From assembly GCA_003162235.1 (NCBI GenBank), contig PMMN01000064.1:8538-19931 (forward strand): a stretch of 11,394 nucleotides of DNA, given 5' to 3'. The notes beneath the pieces were generated by a model. The model saw only the letters and a list, made by a program, of their open reading frames with translations. It ran no database searches and was not told where the DNA came from. The position numbers and the translations under genes were made by a program. Below are positions 1 to 7,356 of the stretch, piece after piece; position 1 is the first letter of the stretch, and each line of letters starts with the position of its first letter. Origin of the DNA: Actinomycetota bacterium. Its GTDB lineage: Bacteria; Actinomycetota; Thermoleophilia; Gaiellales; Gaiellaceae.

Positions 1-597
1 CAAGAAGCCCGACCAGTGCGGCGCGACGCCGAGGTGAACGTTCGAGATCAGGATGTGCGGCCTGAAGATGAGCACACTGCCGAGCGCGACGAGCAGAACC
101 TGAGTCGAGAAGTCGAGGATGGCCAGAACGATGTTCAGCTTGACGGCCTCACGCAGGCCGAGGACGTTCAGCCCGACGAGCGTTAGCACCAGAGTTGCGC
201 CGAAGACGATGTCCCAGGGCGGCGTGCGCAGCGGCCCCCAGAACACCGACAGATAATGGGGCACGAAGTAGGCCGAGATCGAGATCGTGACCACGTAGTT
301 GAGCATCTGACCCCAGGCCGCTAGGAAGCTCGCCACCTCGTTGAAGGCGTGGCGTGCGAAACTCGAGGAGCCGCCGGCCTCCGGGTAGCGAACGGTGCCC
401 TCGGCGTAGGTCAGCGAGGTCGTCAGAAAGAAGATGCCGGCGATGATGAAGACGAGCGGTGTCAGGCCCAACGCGAGCGCGGCGGTTACGCCGAGCGCGT
501 AATAGATCGAAGAGCCGACGTCCCCGTAGGCGGTCGAAGAGAGAGCGGGCGAGCCGAGCACCCGCTCGAGTCCGTGTTGACGCCGGCGAGAGGGCAC
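1..597 (-). CDS. APC-superfamily amino acid permease, N-terminal part (runs off window)
   Basis: Reading leftward from a GTG at 597 gives 199 uninterrupted codons to the window edge. The protein begins with a short basic segment (RRRQHGLERV). A helix with the glycine-rich stretch STAYGDVGSSIYYALG follows at about residues 21-36, typical of the unwound first helix of APC transporters. Further hydrophobic segments lie at about 46-66, 87-112, 129-147 and 152-178. The motif YPEAGGSSSFAR (71-82), between helices 2 and 3, is also characteristic of this superfamily. It should be an inner-membrane transporter of amino acids or related amines, but the substrate cannot be read from this half. An in-frame stop lies four codons upstream (607-609), so GTG 597 is the farthest possible start. 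No clear Shine-Dalgarno is visible, and a slightly later start such as the GTG at residue 13 is possible. There is no evident functional link to the hydrogenase genes. Confidence 0.85.
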   Translation of the reverse strand, partial: MPSRRRQHGLERVLGSPALSSTAYGDVGSSIYYALGVTAALALGLTPLVFIIAGIFFLTTSLTYAEGTVRYPEAGGSSSFARHAFNEVASFLAAWGQMLNYVVTISISAYFVPHYLSVFWGPLRTPPWDIVFGATLVLTLVGLNVLGLREAVKLNIVLAILDFSTQVLLVALGSVLIFRPHILISNVHLGVAPHWSGFL

Positions 598-634
598 GGC
601 GCCACTTTAGAGCCTAATCCGGTTGGGATGGGCG

Positions 635-644
635 ACCGATCGGT
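635..644. promoter_or_regulatory. 10-bp perfect palindrome upstream of the permease gene
   Basis: ACCGATCGGT is self-complementary. It is nested in a looser dyad, CGACC (633-637) with GGTCG (646-650), and the 8-bp palindrome TCAATTGA follows at 651-658. The site lies in the 70-nt gap between the stop of the beta-propeller gene and the permease start, about 40 nt upstream of the GTG. It could be an operator for the permease gene. A T-run typical of an intrinsic terminator is absent. Function is inferred from position only. Confidence 0.3.
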
Positions 645-667
645 AGGTCGTCAATTGAAGCGAGCGC

Positions 668-2110
668 TTATCGCCAGATGTCGAGTACGCCGCTCGTCTT
701 GTGATCGTTCGCGTTGCCCTCGGGGAGCGCGACTCGGCCGTTGACGACGATCGGGCTGTTCCAGTGGCCGGGTCCGGCTTGGAGCGTCGTTACGAGCCTT
801 CCCGTCCCCGGCACGTAGACGCGAAGGCCGCCGCCCGGGCCGTAGACCCAGAGCAGGCCACCGGCGGCGATCGGGCTCGTGCCGCCGCTTGCATTGAGCC
901 AGGCCTGGTGCAGCCTGTTTCCCTTCAGCGTCCAGGCCGCGGTGCCGCCGTTGTCGGCGGCGAACATCCAAGTGCTCGTTTTCGTCCGCCACACCGCCGG
1001 CGCGGTGAACAGGTCCGTGCCCGACGGAGTCGAGACCACCTGGAGCTCGGCGCCCTTGTGCGGCGCGGTACCCAGCAGCCGCTTTATGCTCAGAAGCCGG
1101 ATCTTCCCGTCCTTGCCGCCCTGTGCGACGAGGCCGGAGGTGAGCAACACGGGCGACGTCGAGCCGATATCGAGATCGGTCGCGTCCAGCTGCGCGGTGT
1201 TCGTCGGCGTGTAGTTGCCGATCAGCCGCGTCGCCGATGGTGTCAGCAGGAGTGTCGCGTCGCCCCAATCGGTGCTGCCGTTCCAGTTCCCGTTACCGGT
1301 CGCGACGAGCAGGTTGCCGCTGCCGGGGACGACGACGGCGCCGGCGCGACCCCAGATCGCCGAGTCGCTGGAGACGCACGAGCTGGGCGCGATCAGACCG
1401 TGCCGGTTGGAGCAGAGCGAGTTCCACACGCTCACAAGCCGGCCGTTCGCCGGATTGATGATCGCGACATGCCCCTGATAGGGCGGCTGATCGCCGATGT
1501 AACCACCTGTCGTCGCGATTACGTGCCCATTCGCGTAGTTGAGCGCGGCGGCGATCTTCTCGCACTGCGGGAGCTTCGTTATCGAGACGCGCCAGACAAC
1601 GTGCCCGTTCGCGACGGACAGCTTCTGGATGCGGCCGTCGGGTGAGGCGGTATAGATCCACTGCCGGCTCGGGTCGGCGACCGGCGTCGCCGTAGTTATC
1701 CGGTACGAACCGGCCCAGCCGTGGTATCCCGGCGGCGTCCACTTCCAAAGGATTGAACCCGTCGCGGCGTCGATCGCCAGCGTGATCCCGTAAGTCGTCG
1801 TGACAAAGAACGCGTCGTGCGTCGCACTATGGATCGTGACGCCGTGCAGGTAGATCGGCGACGAGTCGACGGTGCCGGGCAGCGATACCTGCTGCCGCGT
1901 CAGCCCGGAGACGTTCGCCGCGGTGATGCCGGTCGCGAACGGCACCGAGCCGCTCCGCTGCGCGTTCCAGTCGAAGCGCGTCCAATCGTTCCCGGCGGCG
2001 ACGGTTTTCGCCACCACGCCGGCGTGAGACGCGCCGGCGGTGCTCGCCAGGACAACGCACGCGGCCACGAGAAGCGCGGCTGCGAGCACTGCGCCGGTAG
2101 AGGCCCTCAT
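668..2110 (-). CDS. Secreted PQQ-like (quinoprotein-type) beta-propeller protein
   Basis: The 480-residue product starts with a clear export signal: MRAS, a hydrophobic core at about residues 7-22, then a likely signal peptidase I site after SHA (28-30). The segment VAAC (15-18) resembles a lipobox, so lipid anchoring is an alternative. The mature part shows repeating beta-propeller blades of the PQQ/WD40-like type: DWTRFDWNAQRSG (42-54), then units such as AIDAATGSILWKW, KLSVANGHVVWRV and IINPANGRLVSVWN, and a C-terminal VYVPGTGRLVTTL. It probably binds or scaffolds something outside the membrane. Catalytic residues of PQQ alcohol dehydrogenases are not evident, so no enzyme activity is assigned. 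An upstream in-frame GTG at 2140 would add ten residues before the signal; neither start has a good Shine-Dalgarno, and I prefer 2110 because the signal peptide begins there. It lies about 55 nt after hypE on the same strand with no visible terminator, so it may be read through from the hyp operon. Confidence 0.82.
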   Translation of the reverse strand: MRASTGAVLAAALLVAACVVLASTAGASHAGVVAKTVAAGNDWTRFDWNAQRSGSVPFATGITAANVSGLTRQQVSLPGTVDSSPIYLHGVTIHSATHDAFFVTTTYGITLAIDAATGSILWKWTPPGYHGWAGSYRITTATPVADPSRQWIYTASPDGRIQKLSVANGHVVWRVSITKLPQCEKIAAALNYANGHVIATTGGYIGDQPPYQGHVAIINPANGRLVSVWNSLCSNRHGLIAPSSCVSSDSAIWGRAGAVVVPGSGNLLVATGNGNWNGSTDWGDATLLLTPSATRLIGNYTPTNTAQLDATDLDIGSTSPVLLTSGLVAQGGKDGKIRLLSIKRLLGTAPHKGAELQVVSTPSGTDLFTAPAVWRTKTSTWMFAADNGGTAAWTLKGNRLHQAWLNASGGTSPIAAGGLLWVYGPGGGLRVYVPGTGRLVTTLQAGPGHWNSPIVVNGRVALPEGNANDHKTSGVLDIWR

Positions 2111-2165
2111 CGACACTGCTTCGATCTGCCCGCGTAACACCGGAGCGAAACTCGGTACCGACTCG

Positions 2166-3209
2166 TCAGCAGATGCGCGGCAGCGGATCGCCGACGAGCA
2201 TGTCGACCACGCGGCTACCGCCGAAGGCCGTCTGCAGCAGCACCAGACTCTCCGGCTCCGCCTCCACCACGCCGGCGATGCAGGCTCCGGCGCCGAGCGG
2301 ATGGGTCCGAAGCGACGCGAGCGCCTCGTCGGCCCGATCGGCGGCCACGATTGCGATCAGCTTGCCCTCGTTGGCCACGTAGAGGGGGTCGATGCCGAGG
2401 ATCTCGCAGGCCGCCGCCACCTGCTCGCGCACGGGCAGAGCCTTCTCGTCCAGCACCACGCAGAGACCGCTCGCCTCGGTCAGCTCGTTGAGCGTGGTCG
2501 CCAGGCCGCCACGGGTGGGGTCGCGCAGCCAGCGCAGGTCGGCGCCCAGCGCGAAGAGCGCCTCGCAAAGCGGAAAGATCGAGGCGCTGTCACTTTCGAT
2601 CTCGACCTCGAGCTCGAGGTTGCCGCGCGCAATCATCACCGCCATGCCGTGATCGCCGAGGGTGCCCGAGACGATCACCTTGTCGCCGGGCCGAACCTTC
2701 TCGGCGCCGAGCGAGACACGCTCGTCGACGAGACCGATCGCAGCGGTCGTCACAGTCAGTCCGTCGCCGCGACCCCGCTCGACCACCTTGGTGTCGCCGG
2801 CCGCAACGACGACCCCCGCCTCGCGCGCGGCCTCGGCCATCGAAGCAACGATGCGGCGCAGGTCCGAGACGGGTAGTCCCTCCTCAAGCACGAATGCAGC
2901 CGAGAGCACGAGCGGGCGCGCCCCGGAGACGGCGATGTCGTTGACGGTACCGTTCACCGCCAGCGAGCCGATGTCCCCGCCCGGGAAGAAGAGCGGCTGA
3001 ACCACGTGCGCGTCGGTGGTGAAAGCGAGCTTGGTACCGCCCGCGTCGATCAGCGCCGAGTCACCGAGCGGGTCGAGGAGCGGGTTGCCGAGCTCCTCCA
3101 GAAAGAGCGCCTCGACCAGCGTGTGCGTGGCCTTGCCGCCGGCGCCGTGCCCCAGCGTGATGCGTTCGTCTCGCAGTCGTGGCTTACGCCGTGGGGCTTG
3201 CTCGCTCAT
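2166..3209 (-). CDS. hypE: Hydrogenase maturation protein HypE (carbamoyl dehydratase)
   Basis: HypE, of the PurM/ThiL-like fold, accepts a carbamoyl group from HypF on its C-terminal cysteine and dehydrates it with ATP to a thiocyanate, the source of the active-site CN ligands. The 347-residue protein has the expected N-terminal ITLGHGAGGK, the acidic GDSALID segment, TTDAHVVQPLFFPGGDIG, the NGTVNDIAVSGARP helix and the ATP-site GDTKVV. It ends in PRIC, the carbamoylated Cys tail diagnostic of the family. I chose ATG 3209 because a GAGGG Shine-Dalgarno (3217-3221) sits 7 nt upstream and because it follows the preceding stop by 10 nt. An upstream start at 3236 would add nine non-family residues and overlap the previous gene. 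The gene ends the hyp cluster on the minus strand. Confidence 0.96.
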   Translation of the reverse strand: MSEQAPRRKPRLRDERITLGHGAGGKATHTLVEALFLEELGNPLLDPLGDSALIDAGGTKLAFTTDAHVVQPLFFPGGDIGSLAVNGTVNDIAVSGARPLVLSAAFVLEEGLPVSDLRRIVASMAEAAREAGVVVAAGDTKVVERGRGDGLTVTTAAIGLVDERVSLGAEKVRPGDKVIVSGTLGDHGMAVMIARGNLELEVEIESDSASIFPLCEALFALGADLRWLRDPTRGGLATTLNELTEASGLCVVLDEKALPVREQVAAACEILGIDPLYVANEGKLIAIVAADRADEALASLRTHPLGAGACIAGVVEAEPESLVLLQTAFGGSRVVDMLVGDPLPRIC

Positions 3210-3216
3210 CGAGCTG

Positions 3217-3221
3217 CCCTC
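3217..3221 (-). promoter_or_regulatory. Shine-Dalgarno that fixes the hypE start
   Basis: On the minus strand GAGGG overlaps the TGA stop of the membrane-protein gene and lies 7 nt before ATG 3209. This supports the shorter hypE start and suggests translational coupling of the two genes. Confidence 0.6.
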
Positions 3222-3600
3222 ACAGCACGCTGCCAATGACGAGCAGGGCGGCGACGCTCAACTTGACGACCGGGCAGAGCTTGATCGGGAGGATTGGCGT
3301 CCGCGCCCCGGTCGAGAGAGATAGACCTGCGAGTACCACCAGGAACCCAGCCAAGGCGCAGTTCACAAGCGTCGTGCCGCGCGCATCGATCCCGAGCGCT
3401 AGCGTCACGATGAGGGACAGAATCCCCACGAAGCAGAGGGTCAGGCCTTCGGCAATCCACTCCATGGTCAAGATCCGCTGATTCGTCTGCGTCATCGGTT
3501 CGAAACCGGCAACGACGGCCTTCGTGGGCGCGATGTGAGCGACCCCCCAGATCGTGATCGCGCCGGCGCCGACCAAAACCAGGATCTCCTCTAGCGCCAT
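3220..3600 (-). CDS. Small four-helix membrane protein of unknown family, between hypD and hypE
   Basis: The 126-residue product is strongly hydrophobic, with four predicted membrane helices at about residues 5-24, 49-70, 76-97 and 109-126. The loops are short and the sequence ends almost inside the last helix. Notable residues are GVAH (19-22) at the end of helix 1, a polar loop with TQTNQR (37-42), and MEWIAEG (46-52) leading into helix 2. I do not recognise the family. It is certainly expressed as a gene: AAGGAG (3608-3613) lies 7 nt before its ATG, it starts 33 nt after the hypD stop, and hypE begins 10 nt after its own stop. Its position inside the hyp operon suggests co-expression with hydrogenase maturation. 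Possible roles are a membrane anchor or accessory factor, or an unrelated passenger. No metal-binding Cys/His cluster like that of nickel permeases is seen, so I do not call it a nickel transporter. Confidence 0.82.
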   Translation of the reverse strand: MALEEILVLVGAGAITIWGVAHIAPTKAVVAGFEPMTQTNQRILTMEWIAEGLTLCFVGILSLIVTLALGIDARGTTLVNCALAGFLVVLAGLSLSTGARTPILPIKLCPVVKLSVAALLVIGSVL

Positions 3601-3633
3601 CGGGCTGCTCCTTCTTCCGGTTGCGAGCCGAGC

Positions 3634-4758
3634 TCAGGCCTGGATCTTGTCACGTCTGGTCGGCCGGTTGCGCCCGTAGTTGTAGTAGGCGGCGCAGGCG
3701 CCTTCGGCCGAAACCATGCAGGTGCCGATCGGGCGCTCGGGCGTGCAGGCCGTGCCGAAGACCTTGCACTCCCAGGGCTTGACGAGGCCGCGCAGTACTT
3801 GGCCGCATTGGCAGGCCTTGTGGTCGGGAACGCTCAGCCCGGGCACCTTGTAGCGGCGCTCGGCGTCCCAGCCGGCGAACTCATCGCGTAGGCGCAGACC
3901 ACTACGGGGAATCGAGCCCAGCCCGCGCCACTCGAAGCTGTCGCGCAGCTCCATCGTCTGCTCGATCGCCTCCAGGGCGCGCGGGTTTCCGTTCTCGCGC
4001 ACGACGCGGGTGTACTGGTTCTCGACCTCGGCGCGGCCGGCGGCGAGTTGGCGCACCAGCATCAGCACCGACTGCAGGATGTCGAGCGGCTCGAAGCCGG
4101 CGACGACGACCGGTCGCCCGTACTCCGAGGCGATGAACTCGTAGGGGCGCGAGCCGATCACGGCCGAGACGTGGCCGGGCGCGATCAGTCCGTCCAGGCG
4201 CAGCTCCGGCGCATCGAGAATCGCGCGCAGCGGTGGCCCGATCGTGACGTGGTTGCAGAAGACCGAGAAGTTGCTGATCGCCTCATCGCGGGCCTGCAGA
4301 AGCGTCACGGCCGTGGAAGGCGCCGTCGTCTCGAAGCCGATCGCGAAAAAGATCAGCTCGCGCTCGGGGTTGGCCCGGGCCAGCTCGAGCGCATCCAGCG
4401 GCGAGTAGACCATGCGCACGTCGGCGCCGCGCGAGCGGGCGTCAAGCAGCGAGCCCTTGCTCCCGGGCACGCGCATCATGTCGCCGAAGGTGGTGAAGAT
4501 GACGTTCGGCTCGAGCGCAAGCGAAACGGCGTCGTCGACGCGCCCGACCGGGATCACGCAGACGGGGCAGCCCGGCCCGTGCACGAGCTCGAGCCCACGG
4601 GGCAAAAGCTCGTCGATCCCGTGCTTGTAGATCGCGTGCGTGTGCCCGCCGCAGACCTCCATGATCGCCAGCTCGCGCCCGAGCGGCATCGCCTGCTCGA
4701 GCTCGCTCGCGAGCGCGCGCGCCAGCTCGCCCGAGCGGAACTCGTCTACGTATTTCAT
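3634..4758 (-). CDS. hypD: Hydrogenase maturation protein HypD
   Basis: HypD is the iron-sulfur scaffold which, together with HypC, holds the Fe(CN)2CO unit during [NiFe] active-site assembly. The 374-residue protein shows every family signature: CGGHTH at 36-41, GPGCPVC at 61-67 (the redox-active cysteines C64 and C67), and GFETTAP at 141-147. The C-terminal domain has cysteines at 316, 318, 331, 338, 347 and 355, which include the [4Fe-4S] ligands. ATG 4758 overlaps the hypC stop by 4 nt (ATGA) and has AAAGG (4765-4769) 6 nt upstream, so this start is well supported. An open extension to 4911 lies inside hypC in another frame, with arginine-rich sequence not seen in HypD, and is rejected. 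Tight coupling to hypC suits the HypC-HypD complex the two products form. Confidence 0.97.
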   Translation of the reverse strand: MKYVDEFRSGELARALASELEQAMPLGRELAIMEVCGGHTHAIYKHGIDELLPRGLELVHGPGCPVCVIPVGRVDDAVSLALEPNVIFTTFGDMMRVPGSKGSLLDARSRGADVRMVYSPLDALELARANPERELIFFAIGFETTAPSTAVTLLQARDEAISNFSVFCNHVTIGPPLRAILDAPELRLDGLIAPGHVSAVIGSRPYEFIASEYGRPVVVAGFEPLDILQSVLMLVRQLAAGRAEVENQYTRVVRENGNPRALEAIEQTMELRDSFEWRGLGSIPRSGLRLRDEFAGWDAERRYKVPGLSVPDHKACQCGQVLRGLVKPWECKVFGTACTPERPIGTCMVSAEGACAAYYNYGRNRPTRRDKIQA

Positions 4759-5042
4759 GCGGCGCCTTTGGAACTTTCGCCGGCGCTGGCGCGAATACCG
4801 GCCAGTTCGCGCTCGTAGGCCTCGCCCATATCGCTCAAGAGCTGCAGCGTCTCGTTCGCTTGCTCCTCGTCGATGCGGTCGAGCGCAAAGCCGACGTGAA
4901 CGAGCACCCACTCGCCCAGCTGCGCCTCGCCCTCGAGCAGGGCGCAGGAAACGATACGGCGTACGCCGCCGATATCGGCCTTCGCCGTCTTGGCTTCAGG
5001 GTCGAGGATCTCGACGATCTGAGCTGGAATCCCTAAGCACAT
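4755..5042 (-). CDS. hypC: Hydrogenase assembly chaperone HypC/HupF
   Basis: HypC is a small chaperone that forms a complex with HypD and delivers the Fe(CN)2CO group to the hydrogenase large-subunit precursor. The 95-residue protein begins MCLGIPAQIVEI, the family hallmark; after removal of Met, Cys2 is the functional ligand. The middle (ADIGGVRRIVSCALL, then GEWVLVHVGFALDRID) matches the OB-like beta barrel of the family. The C-terminal helix EEQANETLQLL is also typical, followed by a slightly longer, poorly conserved tail. The ATG overlaps the last 10 nt of hypF and has no Shine-Dalgarno, so translation is probably coupled to hypF. Its stop overlaps the hypD start by 4 nt. Confidence 0.97.
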   Translation of the reverse strand: MCLGIPAQIVEILDPEAKTAKADIGGVRRIVSCALLEGEAQLGEWVLVHVGFALDRIDEEQANETLQLLSDMGEAYERELAGIRASAGESSKGAA

Positions 5043-7192
5043 GAGTGCATAGCGTACGCAGCGACCGCCGCCTGGCCGAAGGAGATGCAGGCGTCGTTGG
5101 GTGGAAGCAGGCGATGGACGATCACGCGGAAGCCGAGCTCCTCGAGACGCCGGCGTACACTCGCGAGCAGGCGCAGGTTCTGGAAGCAGCCGCCGGAGAG
5201 AACGACCGTGCGCGGTTCGGCGGTACGGGCGCAGGCCTCGGCGCAGGCAAGCGCGAGCCCCTCGTGGAAGGCCGCCGCGATCTCGGCGCGATCGCGCCCG
5301 GCCTCGAGGTCGTCGTGCACCGCGGCGATCAGGTCGGCGGCGATGATGCGCTCACCTTCGCTGCGACAGGGATACGGCTCCGCCTCGGTGTGACCGGCGA
5401 GTTGCTCCAGCTCGATCGCCGCCTGGCCCTCGTAGCTGACCCGCTCGCGCACGCCGAGAAGCGCCGCGGTGGCGTCGAACAGCCTTCCTGCGCCCGAGGA
5501 GAGGGGCGCGTTCACCTTCAGGCTCTCGCGCACGCGCGACCAGTCCGGGAAGGGAACCGGCCGCTCCGCCCGCTCGAGGTAGGCGGCTGCGACACGCCAG
5601 GGCTCACGCACTGCCGCATCGCCGCCGGGCAGCGGCACCGGATCGAGGTGCACGATCCGCTCGAAGCCGGCCAGGTCGCAGCGCAGCAGCTCGCCGCCCC
5701 AGATCGTTCCGTCCGTGCCGTAGCCGGTGCCGTCGAGGACGAGCGCCAGCGCGGGCCCAGTCTCCCCGTTCTCGGCCAAACAGGCGGCGGCGTGGGCGTG
5801 GTGATGCTGCACCTCGATCAGCTCCAGCTCCTGACCTCGCGCCCACTTGCTGCTCAGGTAGTCGGGATGCAGGTCGCAGGCCAAAAGCTCCGGCTCGACT
5901 GCGAGCATCGCCAGGTAGAGCTCGAGATCGGTGCGGAAGGCGCGGTAAGCGAGCTCGCTGTCGAGATCGCCGAGATGGGGCGAGAGGAAGGCCTGGTCGC
6001 CGCGGACGACGCAGAAGGTGCTCTTGAGCTCGGCGCCGGAGGCGACGAGCGGGCTCCGGGCGCCGACTGGAAGAGGAAGCGCCGCGGGCGCGTAGCCGCG
6101 GGAGCGGCGGATCGGGAAGGCCGCGCGCACGACCGAGTCCTCGCAGCGGCGCTCGATCGGGCGGTCGTGGGAGAGGAAGGCATCGGCGACCTCGCTCAGG
6201 CGCCGCTGCGCCTCCTCGTTCTCGAAGGCGATCGGCTCGTCGGAGAGGTTCCCGCTCGTCATCACGAGGGCGCCTCCGAAATCTGTGCAGAGCAGGTAAT
6301 GGAGCGGCGTGTAGGGGAGCATCACTCCGAGCCATTCAGTCGCGGGCGCGACCGACGGCGCGACGGGCGCCCCGGCGCGGCGCCGGGCCAGCACGATCGG
6401 GCGCTCGGCCGAGCGCAGCAGCGCCTCCTCATCCGACCCGAGCTCGACGAGGAGCTCCGGGCTCGAGGTCATGACCGCGAGCGGCTTCTCCTCGCGCCCC
6501 TTTCTGGCTCTGAGCCTGGTGACGGCCTGCTCGTTCGCCGCGTCGCAGGCGAGGTGGTAGCCGCCGAGACCTTTGATCGCCACGATCTTTCCCTCGCGCA
6601 GCAGCGAGACGGCCGTCTCCAGCTCGAGCGAGAGCCTGGGTCCGCAGTCCGGGCAGCAGATCGGCTCGGCGTGGAAGCGCCGGTCGCCCGGATCCTCGTA
6701 CTCGCGCCGGCACGCGTCGCACATCTCGAACGAGGCCATGGTCGTGTTCGCTCGGTCGTACGGAACCGAGCGCACGATCGTGAAGCGCGGTCCGCAGTTG
6801 GTGCAGTTGACGAACGGGTAGCGGAAGCGGCGATCGCCGGGATCGAAAAGCTCGCGCAGGCAGTCGTCGCAGGTGGCGATATCGGCAGGCACGAGAGCCG
6901 TGCGCTCACCGACCGCGGCGCTCGTCCCGATCACGAACTCGCGCTCGCCACGAGCTTCGATCTTGCTCGTCTCGAGCGAGGCGATGCGAGCAAGTGGAGG
7001 CGTCTGCTCGACCAGAGCGGCGGCAAAGAGGTCGAGCTCCTTCGGCTCGCCTTCGACCTCGACGACGACGCCCCGCGCATCGTTCCGGACGAACCCGGCG
7101 AGCCCGTGGCGGTGGGCCAGCCCGTAGACGAACGGGCGAAAACCCACCCCTTGCACGACGCCGGCGACCCGCAGGCGCCTTCGCTGCGCCAC
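5033..7192 (-). CDS. hypF: Carbamoyltransferase HypF
   Basis: HypF uses carbamoyl phosphate and ATP to carbamoylate HypE, the first step of cyanide-ligand synthesis. The 719-residue protein has all domains. The acylphosphatase domain has GVVQGVGFRPF (12-22; R19) and VRND (N37). The zinc-finger region has eight cysteines (108, 111, 130, 133, 158, 161, 180, 183) with the exact family spacing CX2CX18CX2CX24CX2CX18CX2C. A YrdC-like domain includes KGLGGYHL at 207-214. The C-terminal Kae1-like domain has VQHHHAHAA from 461, then LDGTGYGTDGTIWGGE and SGGCFQN near the end. I chose GTG 7192 because the acylphosphatase fold begins about five residues later. The frame stays open to an ATG at 7300, which would add 36 residues of unconserved look and place the start inside an inverted repeat. 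Other in-frame options are GTG 7222 and ATG 7258; none has a convincing Shine-Dalgarno. It is the first gene of the leftward hyp operon, divergent from the hydrogenase structural genes. Confidence 0.93.
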   Translation of the reverse strand: MAQRRRLRVAGVVQGVGFRPFVYGLAHRHGLAGFVRNDARGVVVEVEGEPKELDLFAAALVEQTPPLARIASLETSKIEARGEREFVIGTSAAVGERTALVPADIATCDDCLRELFDPGDRRFRYPFVNCTNCGPRFTIVRSVPYDRANTTMASFEMCDACRREYEDPGDRRFHAEPICCPDCGPRLSLELETAVSLLREGKIVAIKGLGGYHLACDAANEQAVTRLRARKGREEKPLAVMTSSPELLVELGSDEEALLRSAERPIVLARRRAGAPVAPSVAPATEWLGVMLPYTPLHYLLCTDFGGALVMTSGNLSDEPIAFENEEAQRRLSEVADAFLSHDRPIERRCEDSVVRAAFPIRRSRGYAPAALPLPVGARSPLVASGAELKSTFCVVRGDQAFLSPHLGDLDSELAYRAFRTDLELYLAMLAVEPELLACDLHPDYLSSKWARGQELELIEVQHHHAHAAACLAENGETGPALALVLDGTGYGTDGTIWGGELLRCDLAGFERIVHLDPVPLPGGDAAVREPWRVAAAYLERAERPVPFPDWSRVRESLKVNAPLSSGAGRLFDATAALLGVRERVSYEGQAAIELEQLAGHTEAEPYPCRSEGERIIAADLIAAVHDDLEAGRDRAEIAAAFHEGLALACAEACARTAEPRTVVLSGGCFQNLRLLASVRRRLEELGFRVIVHRLLPPNDACISFGQAAVAAYAMHSCA

Positions 7193-7227
7193 GGTTCCGT
7201 CTCTCTCAGATAAAGTCGTCACCGCTT

Positions 7228-7245
7228 CAGCGTAGATGTACGCTG
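7228..7245. promoter_or_regulatory. Perfect 18-bp inverted repeat (7+4+7), candidate operator
   Basis: CAGCGTA, a four-base spacer GATG, then TACGCTG: perfect arms with no T-tract, so it looks like a dimeric regulator site rather than a terminator. It lies 36 nt upstream of the preferred hypF start. The half-site TACGCTG recurs at 7372-7378, 24 nt before the ATG of the beta-subunit gene. The regulator is unknown. Confidence 0.45.
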
Positions 7246-7252
7246 CAGCCAC

Positions 7253-7266
7253 CGGCATCGGTGCCG
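7253..7266. repeat. Short inverted repeat (5+4+5)
   Basis: CGGCA, TCGG, TGCCG. The arms are perfect but short and GC-rich, so this could be chance. It lies between the 18-bp dyad and the hairpin at 7276-7296 and has the same four-base spacer as the 18-bp dyad. Confidence 0.3.
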
Positions 7267-7275
7267 TTGCTCGGA

Positions 7276-7296
7276 GCGTGCGGGCTTCCCGCAAGC
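7276..7296. repeat. Strong hairpin-forming inverted repeat
   Basis: The core is TGCGGG, loop CTT, CCCGCA (7279-7293). One G-A mismatch and two further pairs (7276-7277 with 7295-7296) extend the stem. It is very GC-rich. No T-run follows on either strand, so an intrinsic terminator is unlikely. It could be an operator or form structure in a leader RNA. Confidence 0.4.
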
Positions 7297-7320
7297 GCAT
7301 CGGGCCGGGCTACCGATGCG
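7296..7320. promoter_or_regulatory. Perfect 25-bp inverted repeat (8+9+8), candidate operator
   Basis: CGCATCGG at 7296-7303 and its exact reverse complement CCGATGCG at 7313-7320, with nine bases between. The left arm supplies the minus-strand ATG at 7300 that would lengthen hypF. The right arm supplies the plus-strand ATG at 7316 that would lengthen the beta subunit. Both long starts are therefore by-products of one symmetric site, which supports the shorter starts and a regulatory role for the dyad. Confidence 0.5.
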
Positions 7321-7328
7321 AGAGCAAA

Positions 7329-7356
7329 GGCGGCCCGAAAAGCTTCGCCTGCCGCC
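7329..7356 (+). promoter_or_regulatory. Possible leader hairpin before the beta-subunit gene
   Basis: GGCGGC (7329-7334) pairs with GCCGCC (7351-7356), enclosing a second short stem, CGAA (7336-7339) with TTCG (7344-7347). It ends 33 nt before the ribosome binding site. If transcription starts upstream, it would fold in the 5' leader. No known riboswitch is recognised. Confidence 0.3.

Noticed and set aside
4048..4818. 256-codon plus-strand open frame
   Set aside because: It is antisense to hypD and the end of hypC, both certain; the product has no family features.
5045..7213. Very long plus-strand open frame (722 codons) antisense to hypF
   Set aside because: HypF on the other strand shows the complete zinc-finger, YrdC and Kae1 signatures. 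The antisense product has no recognisable domain and the low-complexity, Arg/Asp/Glu/Ala-rich look of a GC-rich shadow frame.
7276..7296. Hairpin considered as an intrinsic terminator
   Set aside because: No T-run follows on either strand, and its position between divergent gene starts argues against termination.
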